Source: Halanaerobiales bacterium (GTDB lineage: Bacteria > Bacillota > Halanaerobiia > Halanaerobiales > Halanaerobiaceae). Taken from it: DNA of 64,000 nucleotides. Positions 44,030-52,251 of this stretch are shown here, piece by piece; the stretch's first letter is position 1, and every line of letters begins with the position of its first letter. Below the pieces are notes generated by a model. That model did no database searches. It worked only from the letters and a program-made list of their open reading frames with translations, and had not been told where the DNA came from. A program made the translations under genes and the position numbers. The stretch is taken from positions 1-64,000 of the forward strand of contig JADQBT010000012.1 in NCBI GenBank assembly GCA_016278485.1. Reading direction: 5' to 3'.

Positions 44030-45820
44030 ATGTATGGTTGGATGGGAAAAGTAATAAGAATTAATCTTAATGATAACAAAGTTTCTACTGAAAAATTAGA
44101 TGAAAATCTTGCTAAAGAATACATAGGTGGCAGAGGCTTTGGTAGCAAAACATTGTTTGACGAGGTACCAGTAGATGTTGACCCACTTGGACCAGAAAAC
44201 AAACTTATATTTGCTGTAGGACCACTGACTAGAACCAAAGTACCAACTAGTGGAAGATTTAGTGTCTCAACTAAATCACCACTAACTAATACGATCTTTG
44301 ATTCCAATGCTGGAGGCTTCTGGGGGCCTGTCTTTAAATCTGCAGGTTATGATATGTTGATAATTGAAGGCAGAGCAGAAAAACCAGTACAAATAACTAT
44401 CAATGAAAATATTATTTCAATTAATGATGGAAGTAAATTATGGGGAAAAGGAATTAAAGAAACTGATCAATTATTAAAGGAAAGTCTAGGCAAAGGTTAT
44501 CAGAATATGATGATTGGTCCTGCAGGCGAAAATTTAGTTAAAATTTCCATAATATCTGTTAATGCCCATCGTGCTTTTGGTAGGGGTGGAGTAGGTGCAG
44601 TTATGGGGTCTAAAAACGTTAAATCAATTTCTGTAAAAGGTTCTAAACAGCCAGAAATTTTTGATCAAGAAAAATTTGATTTTATGATCTATGAAACAGA
44701 TAAATGGATTAAGGCAAATCCACTTACTTCTAAGGCATTCCCAGCCTTTGGAACTAGTGTTCTGGTTAATCTTATTAATGAAGCGGGGGCACTTCCCACT
44801 AGAAACTTTCAACAGACGTACTTTGAAGATGCGGATAAGATATCAGGTGAAACAATAGCTAATAAGATACTGGTTAAAAACGATGCATGTTATAACTGTC
44901 CATTACGCTGTAGTCGTAAGACAAAGACTAATAAAATGGAAGGTTTCGGGCCTGAATATGAAACAATAGGACTGATGGGTTCAAATCTTGGTATCTCAGA
45001 TATAGAGGCAATTGCAGAAATGCATTATATCTCTAATGATCTTGGCATAGATACAATTTCTTTGGGAGGTACTATCTCTTGTTTGATGGAGATGTCAGAA
45101 AAAGGATTAATCGATTATAAAATTGATTTTGGAGATATCGATAAAACTAAGGAATTAATCTATCAAATCTCTAAGCGAGAAGGTATTGGAGATGAACTGG
45201 CAGAAGGATCTAAACGTTTTTCCGAAAAATATGGAGCAGTTCAATATTCTATGCAGGTAAAAGGTCTTGAATTACCTAGTTATGATCCAAGAGGCATGAA
45301 AGGTCGCGGTTTAGGTTATGCCACTTCTAATCGTGGGGCTTGTCATTTGCGTGGATATATGATTGGACCTGAAATCCTTGGTGTTCCCAAAATGTTAGAT
45401 AGATTTAACCCTGTTGGGAAATCAGGTTTCTTAATTAATCAACAGGATTTCTTTGTAGTGGTAGATTCACTAGCAGTCTGTAAATTTGTCACTTTTGCAG
45501 TTGGCGAAGAATTTTTTGCTAGGTTGTTTAGTACTGTAACAGGTGTGGAAAAGAGTCAGCAAGATTTCTTAGATATTGGTGAAAAAGTTTGGACTATGGA
45601 AAAATTATATAACCTTAAAGCAGGTTTTAGCAAAAATGAAGATCAGTTACCAAAAAGGTTTTTAGAAGAACCAGGAACTGGACCAGCTGCTGGTCAAGTA
45701 TTTGAACAGGATATTATGTTAAGTGAGTATTATCGTTCCCGAGGTTGGGATGAAAATGGGATTCCCACTAATGATAAATTGAAAGAGCTTGGCTTAGAAG
45801 GGATTGATTATCATGCATGA
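44030..45820 (+). CDS. Aldehyde:ferredoxin oxidoreductase (tungsten family)
   Basis: The protein has 596 residues from ATG 44030 (AAGGAAGG RBS). The N-terminal domain has YGWMGKVIRINL and YIGGRGFGSKTLFDEV, and TSGRFSVSTKSPLT with SNAGGFWGPVFKSAG, the family hallmark that wraps the tungstopterin. The [4Fe-4S] ligands are in CYNCPLRC (about 287-294), with a later cysteine in AVCKFVTFAV. It oxidises an aldehyde to the acid and reduces ferredoxin. Sitting between the kinase and an aldolase, its likely substrate is the aldehyde released by that aldolase, (methylthio)acetaldehyde or acetaldehyde (inference). Confidence 0.9.
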   Translation: MYGWMGKVIRINLNDNKVSTEKLDENLAKEYIGGRGFGSKTLFDEVPVDVDPLGPENKLIFAVGPLTRTKVPTSGRFSVSTKSPLTNTIFDSNAGGFWGPVFKSAGYDMLIIEGRAEKPVQITINENIISINDGSKLWGKGIKETDQLLKESLGKGYQNMMIGPAGENLVKISIISVNAHRAFGRGGVGAVMGSKNVKSISVKGSKQPEIFDQEKFDFMIYETDKWIKANPLTSKAFPAFGTSVLVNLINEAGALPTRNFQQTYFEDADKISGETIANKILVKNDACYNCPLRCSRKTKTNKMEGFGPEYETIGLMGSNLGISDIEAIAEMHYISNDLGIDTISLGGTISCLMEMSEKGLIDYKIDFGDIDKTKELIYQISKREGIGDELAEGSKRFSEKYGAVQYSMQVKGLELPSYDPRGMKGRGLGYATSNRGACHLRGYMIGPEILGVPKMLDRFNPVGKSGFLINQQDFFVVVDSLAVCKFVTFAVGEEFFARLFSTVTGVEKSQQDFLDIGEKVWTMEKLYNLKAGFSKNEDQLPKRFLEEPGTGPAAGQVFEQDIMLSEYYRSRGWDENGIPTNDKLKELGLEGIDYHA

Positions 45821-46409
45821 ACAATTTAAACAGGTGGGACGAGATCTATTTCTACAAAATGCTGTAAGTTCACATGGTGGTAATATTAGTGTCAGGGTTG
45901 GGGATAGGATTCATATTACCAGAAGAGGGTCTATGATTCATAATCTGACTGAGAATGATATAATTGAAACAGGTCTTAATGAAGATGATTCTGGTATTGC
46001 CCTTGCATCTACTGAATTAAAAGTTCACCGTGGGATATACAAAAGTACTACAGCAACTGCAATTGTTCATGCCCATCCGGTAAATGCCATTGCCCTTTCA
46101 CTAGACCAGGATGTTATAGTTCCTCTCGATTCTGAAGCATCATATGTCCTGCATAAGATTCCCGTGCTGTCTGCTGAACATACGATAGGCTCGGAAGAAG
46201 TCATGAATATTGTCTCTGATGCCTTGAAGAACTATAAAATTGTTATGCTGAGAGGACACGGAAGTTTTGCGATTGGCAATATGTTAGAAGAGGCTTACCA
46301 GTGGACATCAGAATTAGAAGTTGCGGCTCAGATTATTAATATAGTTAGAAGTGCAGGTATAAATGTACAGGAATATCGTAAGGATAGCGATAAATATGAA
46401 CAATGGTAA
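45813..46409 (+). CDS. Class II aldolase (fuculose-phosphate aldolase type)
   Basis: The protein has 198 residues from ATG 45813, overlapping the oxidoreductase stop by 8 bases. It has an SSHGGNISVRVGDRIHITRRGS substrate-binding segment, a catalytic glutamate in STELKVH (E near 69), zinc histidines in VHAHP (86 and 88) and a third in RGHGSFAIG (149). The length and motifs fit the AraD/FucA family that includes Ald2 and DrdA, which split methylthioribulose-1-phosphate or 5-deoxyribulose-1-phosphate into DHAP and an aldehyde. MtnB, a dehydratase of the same fold, is the alternative. The neighbouring aldehyde oxidoreductase favours an aldolase. Confidence 0.82.
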   Translation: MHEQFKQVGRDLFLQNAVSSHGGNISVRVGDRIHITRRGSMIHNLTENDIIETGLNEDDSGIALASTELKVHRGIYKSTTATAIVHAHPVNAIALSLDQDVIVPLDSEASYVLHKIPVLSAEHTIGSEEVMNIVSDALKNYKIVMLRGHGSFAIGNMLEEAYQWTSELEVAAQIINIVRSAGINVQEYRKDSDKYEQW

Positions 46410-46462
46410 GAATGACTAGTAGGTTAATATATCAATAATATTATTAATATCTCAATAATTTG

Positions 46463-46490
46463 CTCTCGTTCAATTGATCGGGAGTTTTTT
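46463..46490 (+). terminator. Terminator of the methylthioribose-type operon
   Basis: CTCTCG and CGGGAG arms (one G-T pair) enclose a TCAATTGA-containing loop and are followed by six T residues. Confidence 0.75.
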
Positions 46491-46618
46491 ATTATATGAT
46501 TAGGAAAAAGGCCAGCATTACATAAATAATTTTTTAGATTGCAGGAATTATTATGAATATTATTGAAGATACAAATAGGATATTATACTATAATTAATAG
46601 GAAAGAAGATGATTAGAG

Positions 46619-47479
46619 ATGGAAAATAAAAAAGTTTTAACTATACTTGTTTTTAGTATTGTTTTATTATCATTAGTGGCTACGTTAGCTGGGATATTTT
46701 TTAAACAAGGACCAGGCAGTTATGAGTTCACATCTTTACATGGTGAACAAGTATTAATTTATGGTAAAGGATTATATAGCAACATGTCAGCAATAGATGC
46801 ACCAGATGGGATTGCCCAGGATGTTGTAACTCTATTTTTAGCTATTCCATTATTAGTAATATCATTTTTTTGGGCAAGCAAAAACTCTCTTAAGGGAAAG
46901 TTGTTATTAACAGGGACGTTATTATATTTCTTATTTACTTATCTTTTATATATGGTTTTAATTATGTACAATGAATTATTTTTAATCTATGTCTTACTTA
47001 CTTCGTTAAGCTTTTTCGCCTTTATATTGGTGTTGATTTCGTATGATTTAGGTGAATTAGCTGCTAGTTTTAAGCATGAATTACCTGTAAAATTTATAGG
47101 TGGCTTTCTCATATTTATTGCCATAGCTGTAGGATTAAACTGGCTAAGTATAATAGTACCACCCCTGCTTGATGGTAGTTTGATTCCACAAGAAGTTAAA
47201 CATTATACTACTCTACCTGTGCAAGGGCTGGACCTAGCCTTCATGTTACCAACAGCATTTTTGTCAGGTGTTTTACTAATTAAAAGAAAACCGGTTGGAT
47301 ATCTTTTAGCTGCAATTGTTTCTAACTTTTTAATAATTATGATGACAGCAATTTCAGCAAAAATATTTAGACAGTTTCTTCAGGGAACTGAAGGTGTACT
47401 ACCTGTCATGCTAGTCTTTCTTTTATTTGCACTAACGGCAACCTTATCTTCCATTTTCATTATGAGGGATATTAAATAA
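46619..47479 (+). CDS. Hypothetical multi-pass membrane protein
   Basis: The protein has 286 residues from ATG 46619 (weak AGAAGATGA leader). Eight hydrophobic segments are visible, near 7-27, 70-86, 93-113, 118-139, 154-174, 198-218, 225-245 and 255-278. A polar extracytoplasmic loop (about 28-65, with YGKGLYSNMSAIDAPDGIAQD) follows the first helix. I do not recognise a transport or enzyme motif. It is a single-gene unit, flanked by terminators on both sides. Confidence 0.8.
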   Translation: MENKKVLTILVFSIVLLSLVATLAGIFFKQGPGSYEFTSLHGEQVLIYGKGLYSNMSAIDAPDGIAQDVVTLFLAIPLLVISFFWASKNSLKGKLLLTGTLLYFLFTYLLYMVLIMYNELFLIYVLLTSLSFFAFILVLISYDLGELAASFKHELPVKFIGGFLIFIAIAVGLNWLSIIVPPLLDGSLIPQEVKHYTTLPVQGLDLAFMLPTAFLSGVLLIKRKPVGYLLAAIVSNFLIIMMTAISAKIFRQFLQGTEGVLPVMLVFLLFALTATLSSIFIMRDIK

Positions 47480-47506
47480 TCCCAATCAATTGTATTTTAA
47501 TCAAGG

Positions 47507-47547
47507 AACTCCTTTCCTGACAATTGGTCAGAAAAGGAGTTTATTTA
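47507..47547 (+). terminator. Terminator after membrane-protein gene
   Basis: AACTCCTTTCCTGAC (47507-47521) and GTCAGAAAAGGAGTT (ending 47542) pair with one mismatch, followed by a short T-rich end. It also lies just beyond the stop of the minus-strand small ORF and could act for both strands. Confidence 0.7.
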
Positions 47548-47661
47548 TTAGTAAAGGTACTTATATTCTTCAATTTTTGTTTTTTCTCTCTGTAGGTTTT
47601 TAATTTCTCTTCTTTTATTAATGTCTTCGATTGCCAGGAACTTTTTTAACTTTGCAAACAT
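47548..47661 (-). CDS. Small basic protein, 37 residues
   Basis: Reading the minus strand, AGGAGGTAATAAAG lies directly before ATG (47661-47659). It opens a 37-codon frame beginning MFAKLKKFLAIEDINKRREI and ending in EEYKYLY, with a TAA at 47550-47548. The protein is highly charged, with an amphipathic N-terminal helix and a Lys/Arg/Glu-rich helix after it. A promoter with TATAAT 28 bases upstream supports real expression. The function is unknown. Confidence 0.6.
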   Translation of the reverse strand: MFAKLKKFLAIEDINKRREIKNLQREKTKIEEYKYLY

Positions 47662-47688
47662 CTTTATTACCTCCTGTTTGATTTGTTA

Positions 47689-47718
47689 ATTATATTGTAA
47701 TTTATTGAGGAGACTCAA
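47689..47718 (-). promoter_or_regulatory. Promoter of the minus-strand small ORF
   Basis: On the minus strand, TTGAGT (47718-47713), an 18-bp spacer and a perfect TATAAT (47694-47689). Confidence 0.6.
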
Positions 47719-47923
47719 GCACAAGACCTTATTAAAATTTCTTTTGCATAAAATAAGAGTAAAGTTGGAGTTAACTCCATCTATTATTCAAGAAATCCTA
47801 TTGATACTAGTCACCCATTTTATAAAGGATAATATTAATATTATGTCGAATATGAATATAATAAGGAAATAATTTTTTTCTTTATTGTGAGAAAATTATT
47901 TAAATAATTAATAGGAGGAAATC
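47719..47923. other. Intergenic stretch with palindrome TGGAGTTAACTCCA
   Basis: A perfect 14-bp palindrome lies at 47766-47779, within the region that must hold the promoter of the transglutaminase-like gene. An AT-only palindrome (ATAATATTAATATTAT) near 47830-47845 is probably just composition. Confidence 0.4.
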
Positions 47924-49273
47924 ATGTACAATTTAAAATCATTGGAAGTGAATTTACCAGAAGACATTAAAGCATTGATTACATATGGCGATTTTTCTAA
48001 GGCAAATAAGTTAATTGATATCTATCTATCCCGGAATATTGCAGAGATTTTAAGAGAAAGACTTGCTTTTGAGAGGTACCGCCTAAAAATCCTTGAACGT
48101 AATTATACACATACATTTGAACAGGCATTTACAGAGGCAAAAGAAAAAATTAGAAATTTTAGTCGGGAAGAATTGGAAGAATTAAAAGATGAAAGGTATG
48201 CAGATTGGATATATATTGATGGAAAAGTAATGTTCAATGATAGGTTCTTAGAGAATATTTGCAAGGTTCATCCAGCTCTAAGTGATAGATTAATCGAAAA
48301 AGATAATGATAAAACAACAGATATATTAAAGCAGACTATTGATGAAATAATAAAAAATGGAAAAAAACGCTACCATATTCATCTCAAAACTGGTATTAGA
48401 TTAAAAAATAATTTGCATAGAGCTGGTGAAATAGTAAAGGTTCATCTACCAATTCCAAAACAAGCAGAACAAATAAGTAATATTAAAATTTTAAATACAT
48501 CACACAAGCCAAACTATATTTCACCAGAAGAATACCCCCAGCGGACAGTATATTTTGAAGAGGAAGTCAAAGGTGAGGATCTTTTTACAGTTGAATATAG
48601 CTATGAAAATCAGATTATTTATCAAAAGCCAGATCCAGCCAAAGTAACAGCACAGCAACCAGATTTCTTTACTGGTGAATGGGCACCGCATATTGTTTTT
48701 AGTCCATTACTTGTCAGTCTGGCCGAAGAGATAGTTGGGGATGAGAAAAATCCTCTTAAAAAGGCAAAGAATATCTATGATTATATTACGAAAAATGTAC
48801 AATATTCATTTATGAGAGATTATGCTGGTCTAGTTAGTATTGCAGAATATGCAGCTTTAAATCTAAAAGGCGATTGTGGTGTGCAGGCACTACTTTTTAT
48901 TACTCTCTGTCGGATTGTTGGAATTCCTGCCAGATGGCAATCAGGACTTTTTACTAATCCGGAGTCTATCGGCTGTCATGATTGGACCCAGTTTTATATT
49001 GAACCATATGGCTGGTTATTTGCTGATCCATCATTTGGAGGAAGTGCTTTTCGAAAAGGAGAAGAAGATAAAAGAGAGTTCTATTTTGGTAACCTGGACC
49101 CATTTAGAATGGTCGCAAATTCTGCTTTTCAATATGATCTTCTACCTGCAAAAAGTTATTTTAGGTGTGACCCTTATGATAATCAGGTGGGAGAGGTAGA
49201 ATATCAAGACCAGGGTTTATCTTTTGCTGATTTTACATCTGTCAAAGAAGTTATAGAAATTTACGAAATTTAA
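47924..49273 (+). CDS. Transglutaminase-like domain protein
   Basis: The protein has 449 residues from ATG 47924 (AGGAGGAAATC RBS). The C-terminal transglutaminase-like core has the catalytic triad: Cys in LKGDCGVQALL (near 318), His in GCHDWTQFY (near 353) and Asp in LFADPSFGG (near 368). The N-terminal 270 residues include helical and beta regions (GIRLKNNLHRAGEIVKVHLPIP near 162-183). There is no signal peptide, so it is probably cytosolic. Such proteins are usually proteases or amide-bond hydrolases rather than crosslinking enzymes. The substrate is unknown. RarD follows 21 bases downstream. Confidence 0.88.
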   Translation: MYNLKSLEVNLPEDIKALITYGDFSKANKLIDIYLSRNIAEILRERLAFERYRLKILERNYTHTFEQAFTEAKEKIRNFSREELEELKDERYADWIYIDGKVMFNDRFLENICKVHPALSDRLIEKDNDKTTDILKQTIDEIIKNGKKRYHIHLKTGIRLKNNLHRAGEIVKVHLPIPKQAEQISNIKILNTSHKPNYISPEEYPQRTVYFEEEVKGEDLFTVEYSYENQIIYQKPDPAKVTAQQPDFFTGEWAPHIVFSPLLVSLAEEIVGDEKNPLKKAKNIYDYITKNVQYSFMRDYAGLVSIAEYAALNLKGDCGVQALLFITLCRIVGIPARWQSGLFTNPESIGCHDWTQFYIEPYGWLFADPSFGGSAFRKGEEDKREFYFGNLDPFRMVANSAFQYDLLPAKSYFRCDPYDNQVGEVEYQDQGLSFADFTSVKEVIEIYEI

Positions 49274-49294
49274 TGGTAGCTAGAGGAGATTACT

Positions 49295-50212
49295 ATGGAT
49301 AATAGATTAGGAATTATTTTTGCTGTTGGTGCATATTCAATGTGGGGGTTATTACCACTCTACTGGAAGTTGTTCAATAATATTTCAGCAATGGAATTAC
49401 TTGCGCATAGAATTATTTGGTCTTTTGTATTCGTGGGTATTATTCTGTTGTGGAAAAATAAGTTAGCTAAAATAAAAGCTGTGATTAAAGATAAAAAGAC
49501 TTTCTATTTAATAATTTGGGCCGGTATTCTCATTACCTTGAACTGGGGTTTATATATCTGGGGTGTTACATCTGGTCATATTATTGAGGCAAGTATGGGT
49601 TATTTTATTGAACCGCTCTTTATGGTTTTTCTTGGTCTAGTTGTATTTAAAGAAAAGTTAAATTACTGGCAGATAGCGGCAGTTATTTCAGCTATGATTG
49701 GTGTATTGTTTTTAATTGTAAGGTATGGCGAGGTTCCCTGGTTTGCACTGAGTCTGGCGACTTCTTTTGCCATTTATGGTATGTTAAAGAAAAAGATTGA
49801 TACAAGTTCGATGATTTCCTTGGGACTGGAAACAGCGATAGTTGTACCAGTAGCTATACTATTTCTTTTATTCAGACAGTATCAGGGAATCAGAGTATTT
49901 GGAGATTCATTTTCACATAATGCATTACTTATTGGAGCTGGTCCAGCCACAGCTCTACCACTTTTATTATTTGCAGAAGGTGCCAGAAGAATAAAGATGT
50001 CAACCCTGGGCTTTGTTCAATATCTTTCTCCTACTATAAGTTTGCTATTAGGTGTTTTTGTCTTTAAAGAGATATTTACGGTTTCACATTTTATTAGCTT
50101 TTCATTTATCTGGTTTGGTCTATTAATCTATACTTTTTCTTTATTCTATAAACCTGCCCAGATGAAAGCTAAAATTAAAAATTTGTTGGTTATATTTAAT
50201 GAGAGACGTTGA
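49295..50212 (+). CDS. rarD: RarD-type EamA-family transporter
   Basis: The protein has 305 residues from ATG 49295 (AGAGGAG RBS). It has ten membrane segments in two EamA repeats. RarD-specific blocks are GIIFAVGAYSMWGLLPLYWKLF near 5-26 in sequence, AHRIIWSF, LNWGLYIWGV near 88-97 and EASMGYFIEPL near 104-114. It is a drug/metabolite-superfamily transporter; RarD has been linked to chloramphenicol sensitivity, but its true substrate is unknown. Confidence 0.92.
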   Translation: MDNRLGIIFAVGAYSMWGLLPLYWKLFNNISAMELLAHRIIWSFVFVGIILLWKNKLAKIKAVIKDKKTFYLIIWAGILITLNWGLYIWGVTSGHIIEASMGYFIEPLFMVFLGLVVFKEKLNYWQIAAVISAMIGVLFLIVRYGEVPWFALSLATSFAIYGMLKKKIDTSSMISLGLETAIVVPVAILFLLFRQYQGIRVFGDSFSHNALLIGAGPATALPLLLFAEGARRIKMSTLGFVQYLSPTISLLLGVFVFKEIFTVSHFISFSFIWFGLLIYTFSLFYKPAQMKAKIKNLLVIFNERR

Positions 50213-50269
50213 CTATATTAAAAAAATTTAAGTATAACAAAAGAAAAAAGTTAAATGGAGGTTGAAAAA

Positions 50270-51139
50270 ATGGTAGAGAAGCGAGTAGCAACTTTTTCAA
50301 TTGTTGGATATGATCCACAGACAGAAGAACTAGGTATAGCAGTACAATCTAAATTTTTAGCTGTTGGTGCAGTGGTACCGTGGGCAAAAGCTGGCGTGGG
50401 AGCGGTGGCCACTCAGTCATTAGCAAATACAGCTTATGGACCTAAAGGGTTAAAACTAATGTCAGAGGGAAAAAAACCAGCAGAAGTAATAAAAATTTTA
50501 ACAGATAATGATGCAGAAAAAGCTAATCGACAGGTAGGCATAGTTAATGCGAAGGGAAAGGCAGCTACATTTACAGGTTCTAAATGTTATGACTGGGCTG
50601 GAGGTATTACAGGAGAAAACTTTGCAGCCCAAGGAAATATTTTAGTCAATGAAGAGACAGTAAAGGCAATGGCAGAAACATTCCAAAATAGTAGTGGTGC
50701 ATTAGCAGACCGCTTAGTTGCCAGTCTGGCTGCAGGTCAGAAAGCTGGTGGAGACAGTAGAGGTCGCCAATCAGCTGCTTTATTAGTAGTTAAAGAAGAA
50801 GGTGGCTATGGAGGCTTTAATGATAAGTACATAGATCTCAGAGTAGATGATAATCCTAAACCTATTGAAGAGTTGAGAAGACTACTTGATATTTTCTATC
50901 TCTATTTTAATAAAGGAGATATTAAGACTGTAAAAATTGAAGGTGAATTAGTAAGAGAAATAAAAGAAAATCTGGAGAGCCTTGGTCTTTACAATGGAAA
51001 AATTGATGTTGAATTTGATAAAGAATTAGAGCAGGCTTTAGATACTTACTATCATCGCGAAAACTTTGAAGAAAGGGAAGTAGAAAAAGGTTATATTTAT
51101 GTAGATATTTTAGAATATTTACGGAATAAAACTAAATGA
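50270..51139 (+). CDS. DUF1028 family protein with C-terminal extension
   Basis: The protein has 289 residues. ATG 50270 is chosen because GGAGG precedes it; the in-frame ATG 50255 overlaps that RBS. The N-terminal DUF1028 domain (about 1-205) is an Ntn-hydrolase-like fold: VATFSIVGYDPQTEELGIAVQSKF is read in sequence, then GAVATQSLANTAYGP, TGSKCYDWAGG, FAAQGNIL and GGDSRGRQSAALL. The C-terminal 80 residues form a helical region like a putative peptidoglycan-binding domain often fused here. The function is unknown; an amidase role has been suggested from the fold. Confidence 0.9.
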   Translation: MVEKRVATFSIVGYDPQTEELGIAVQSKFLAVGAVVPWAKAGVGAVATQSLANTAYGPKGLKLMSEGKKPAEVIKILTDNDAEKANRQVGIVNAKGKAATFTGSKCYDWAGGITGENFAAQGNILVNEETVKAMAETFQNSSGALADRLVASLAAGQKAGGDSRGRQSAALLVVKEEGGYGGFNDKYIDLRVDDNPKPIEELRRLLDIFYLYFNKGDIKTVKIEGELVREIKENLESLGLYNGKIDVEFDKELEQALDTYYHRENFEEREVEKGYIYVDILEYLRNKTK

Positions 51140-51197
51140 TAATATTTTTAGGCAAAGTTATAAAATTAAATTTGCTAAATTACTAGTTACCCTGTAT

Positions 51198-51222
51198 AAT
51201 CGTTAATAGACGATAAACGATT
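51198..51222. promoter_or_regulatory. Probable ArsR operator
   Basis: AATCGTT (51198-51204) and AACGATT (51216-51222) form a perfect inverted repeat with an 11-base spacer, 20 bases upstream of the DUF2703 gene that starts the ArsR operon. Confidence 0.6.
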
Positions 51223-51245
51223 AAAGCAAAGGGAGGAAATTAAAA

Positions 51246-51695
51246 ATGAAAAAGTTAGAAATCAAATGGCAGAGACTTGTGTCTGAAGGGAAAACATGTC
51301 CACGTTGTCAAACTACTGGGGAAGAACTTACAAAGACTGTTAGTAATCTTAAGGAATCTCTAAAGGCATTAGGAATTGAAGTTAGCTTAGTTAAGGAAGA
51401 ACTCTCAGTTGATGATTTTAAAGAGGCTCCTTTGCAGTCAAATATGATTTTGTTTAATAATCAAACTTTAGAAGAATTAATTGGGGCCAATGTGGGAGAA
51501 AGTGAGTGTTGTGATGTCTGTGGTAGTTCTGACTGTAGGACTACTGAAGTTGGTGGAGAAATATACGAAGTAGTTCCGGGGGAATTAATCCTAAAAGCCG
51601 GTCTTCTAGCAGCTGCAAAACTAATGGATAGTGATAAACAAAAAGCTTGCTGTGGTAATGAATCACAAGCAGAATCTAACTCTAGTTGCTGTTAA
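51246..51695 (+). CDS. DUF2703 family cysteine-rich protein
   Basis: The protein has 149 residues from ATG 51246 (GGGAGG RBS). It matches DUF2703 with LEIKWQRLVSEGKTCPRCQTTG near the N-terminus, then LKALGIEVSLVKEELS and a thioredoxin-like helix-strand order. Cysteine clusters are CPRC (about 18-21), ECCDVCGSSDC (about 87-97) and a CC-rich C-terminal tail (KACCGN and SSCC). DUF2703 genes are often found with arsenic- or metal-responsive operons. The next gene is an ArsR-type regulator, so it may handle arsenic or another thiophilic metal. The role is inferred from context. Confidence 0.85.
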   Translation: MKKLEIKWQRLVSEGKTCPRCQTTGEELTKTVSNLKESLKALGIEVSLVKEELSVDDFKEAPLQSNMILFNNQTLEELIGANVGESECCDVCGSSDCRTTEVGGEIYEVVPGELILKAGLLAAAKLMDSDKQKACCGNESQAESNSSCC

Positions 51696-51711
51696 TAATG
51701 GGGAGGTTGAG

Positions 51712-52005
51712 ATGGATAAGCAGAAAATGAATGATCTTGCAAAATTATCTAAGGCGCTAGGACATCCACGTCGTTTAGAGATTATAAAAATATTAATAGA
51801 TTTGCCACAAGATTCTCAGTGTATTGTAGGAAATATAGTGGAGCAATTACCAATCTCTCAGTCTACAGTTTCTCAGCATTTAAAGGTATTAAAAAAAGCT
51901 GGTTGGATAAAAGGCCGAACCGAAGGACCTAAAGTTTGCTATTGTTTAAGAAAAGATGTTTTTAAATATTATAATGAATTATTATTAGAACTTCAAAGCA
52001 GTTAA
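51712..52005 (+). CDS. ArsR family regulator
   Basis: The protein has 97 residues from ATG 51712 (GGGGAGG RBS; an in-frame ATG at 51631 lies inside the previous gene). The winged helix contains LGHPRRLEIIKIL, CIVGNIVEQLPISQSTVSQHLKVLKKAGWIKG read in sequence, and a wing with GPKVCYCL. The CxC in the wing plus the cysteine near residue 38 (SQCIVGN) are candidate metal or arsenite ligands. It probably represses the DUF2703-arsR operon by binding the inverted repeat at 51198-51222. Confidence 0.9.
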   Translation: MDKQKMNDLAKLSKALGHPRRLEIIKILIDLPQDSQCIVGNIVEQLPISQSTVSQHLKVLKKAGWIKGRTEGPKVCYCLRKDVFKYYNELLLELQSS

Positions 52006-52059
52006 AGAATGATATTTTTTTAAGATAGGGAAAGATAAAATTGAAAAGGAGTGGAAAAG

Positions 52060-52251
52060 ATGGATGGAACAAAAAGAAGTGATATTAAAAAAGGTGCTAA
52101 GGTAAAGGTTGTACAAAAGCAAGACCAGCGCAGCGGTAATCTTACTGAAGGTGTTGTCAAAAGGATTCTTACCAATTCGCAAAATCATCCTCATGGTATC
52201 AAGGTCATGCTTGAGAGTGGGATTGTGGGTAGAGTTAAAGAGATTGACTAA
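52060..52251 (+). CDS. ywbE: YwbE family small protein
   Basis: The protein has 63 residues. ATG 52060 is preferred over GTG 52051, which overlaps the AAAAGGAG RBS. The sequence TKRSDIKKGAKVKVVQKQDQR, read in two parts, with LTEGVVKRILTNS and HPHGIKVMLESGIVGRV, matches the YwbE/DUF2196 family end to end. It is a KOW-like small beta fold; the function is unknown. Its last codons overlap the start of the next gene. Confidence 0.92.
   Translation: MDGTKRSDIKKGAKVKVVQKQDQRSGNLTEGVVKRILTNSQNHPHGIKVMLESGIVGRVKEID

Noticed and set aside
43918-44307. Minus-strand 129-codon frame opposite the oxidoreductase start
   Set aside because: It is antisense to conserved AOR motifs and to the mtnK end, with no RBS.
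47830-47845. AT-only palindrome ATAATATTAATATTAT
   Set aside because: Expected by chance in such AT-rich DNA; no regulator evidence.
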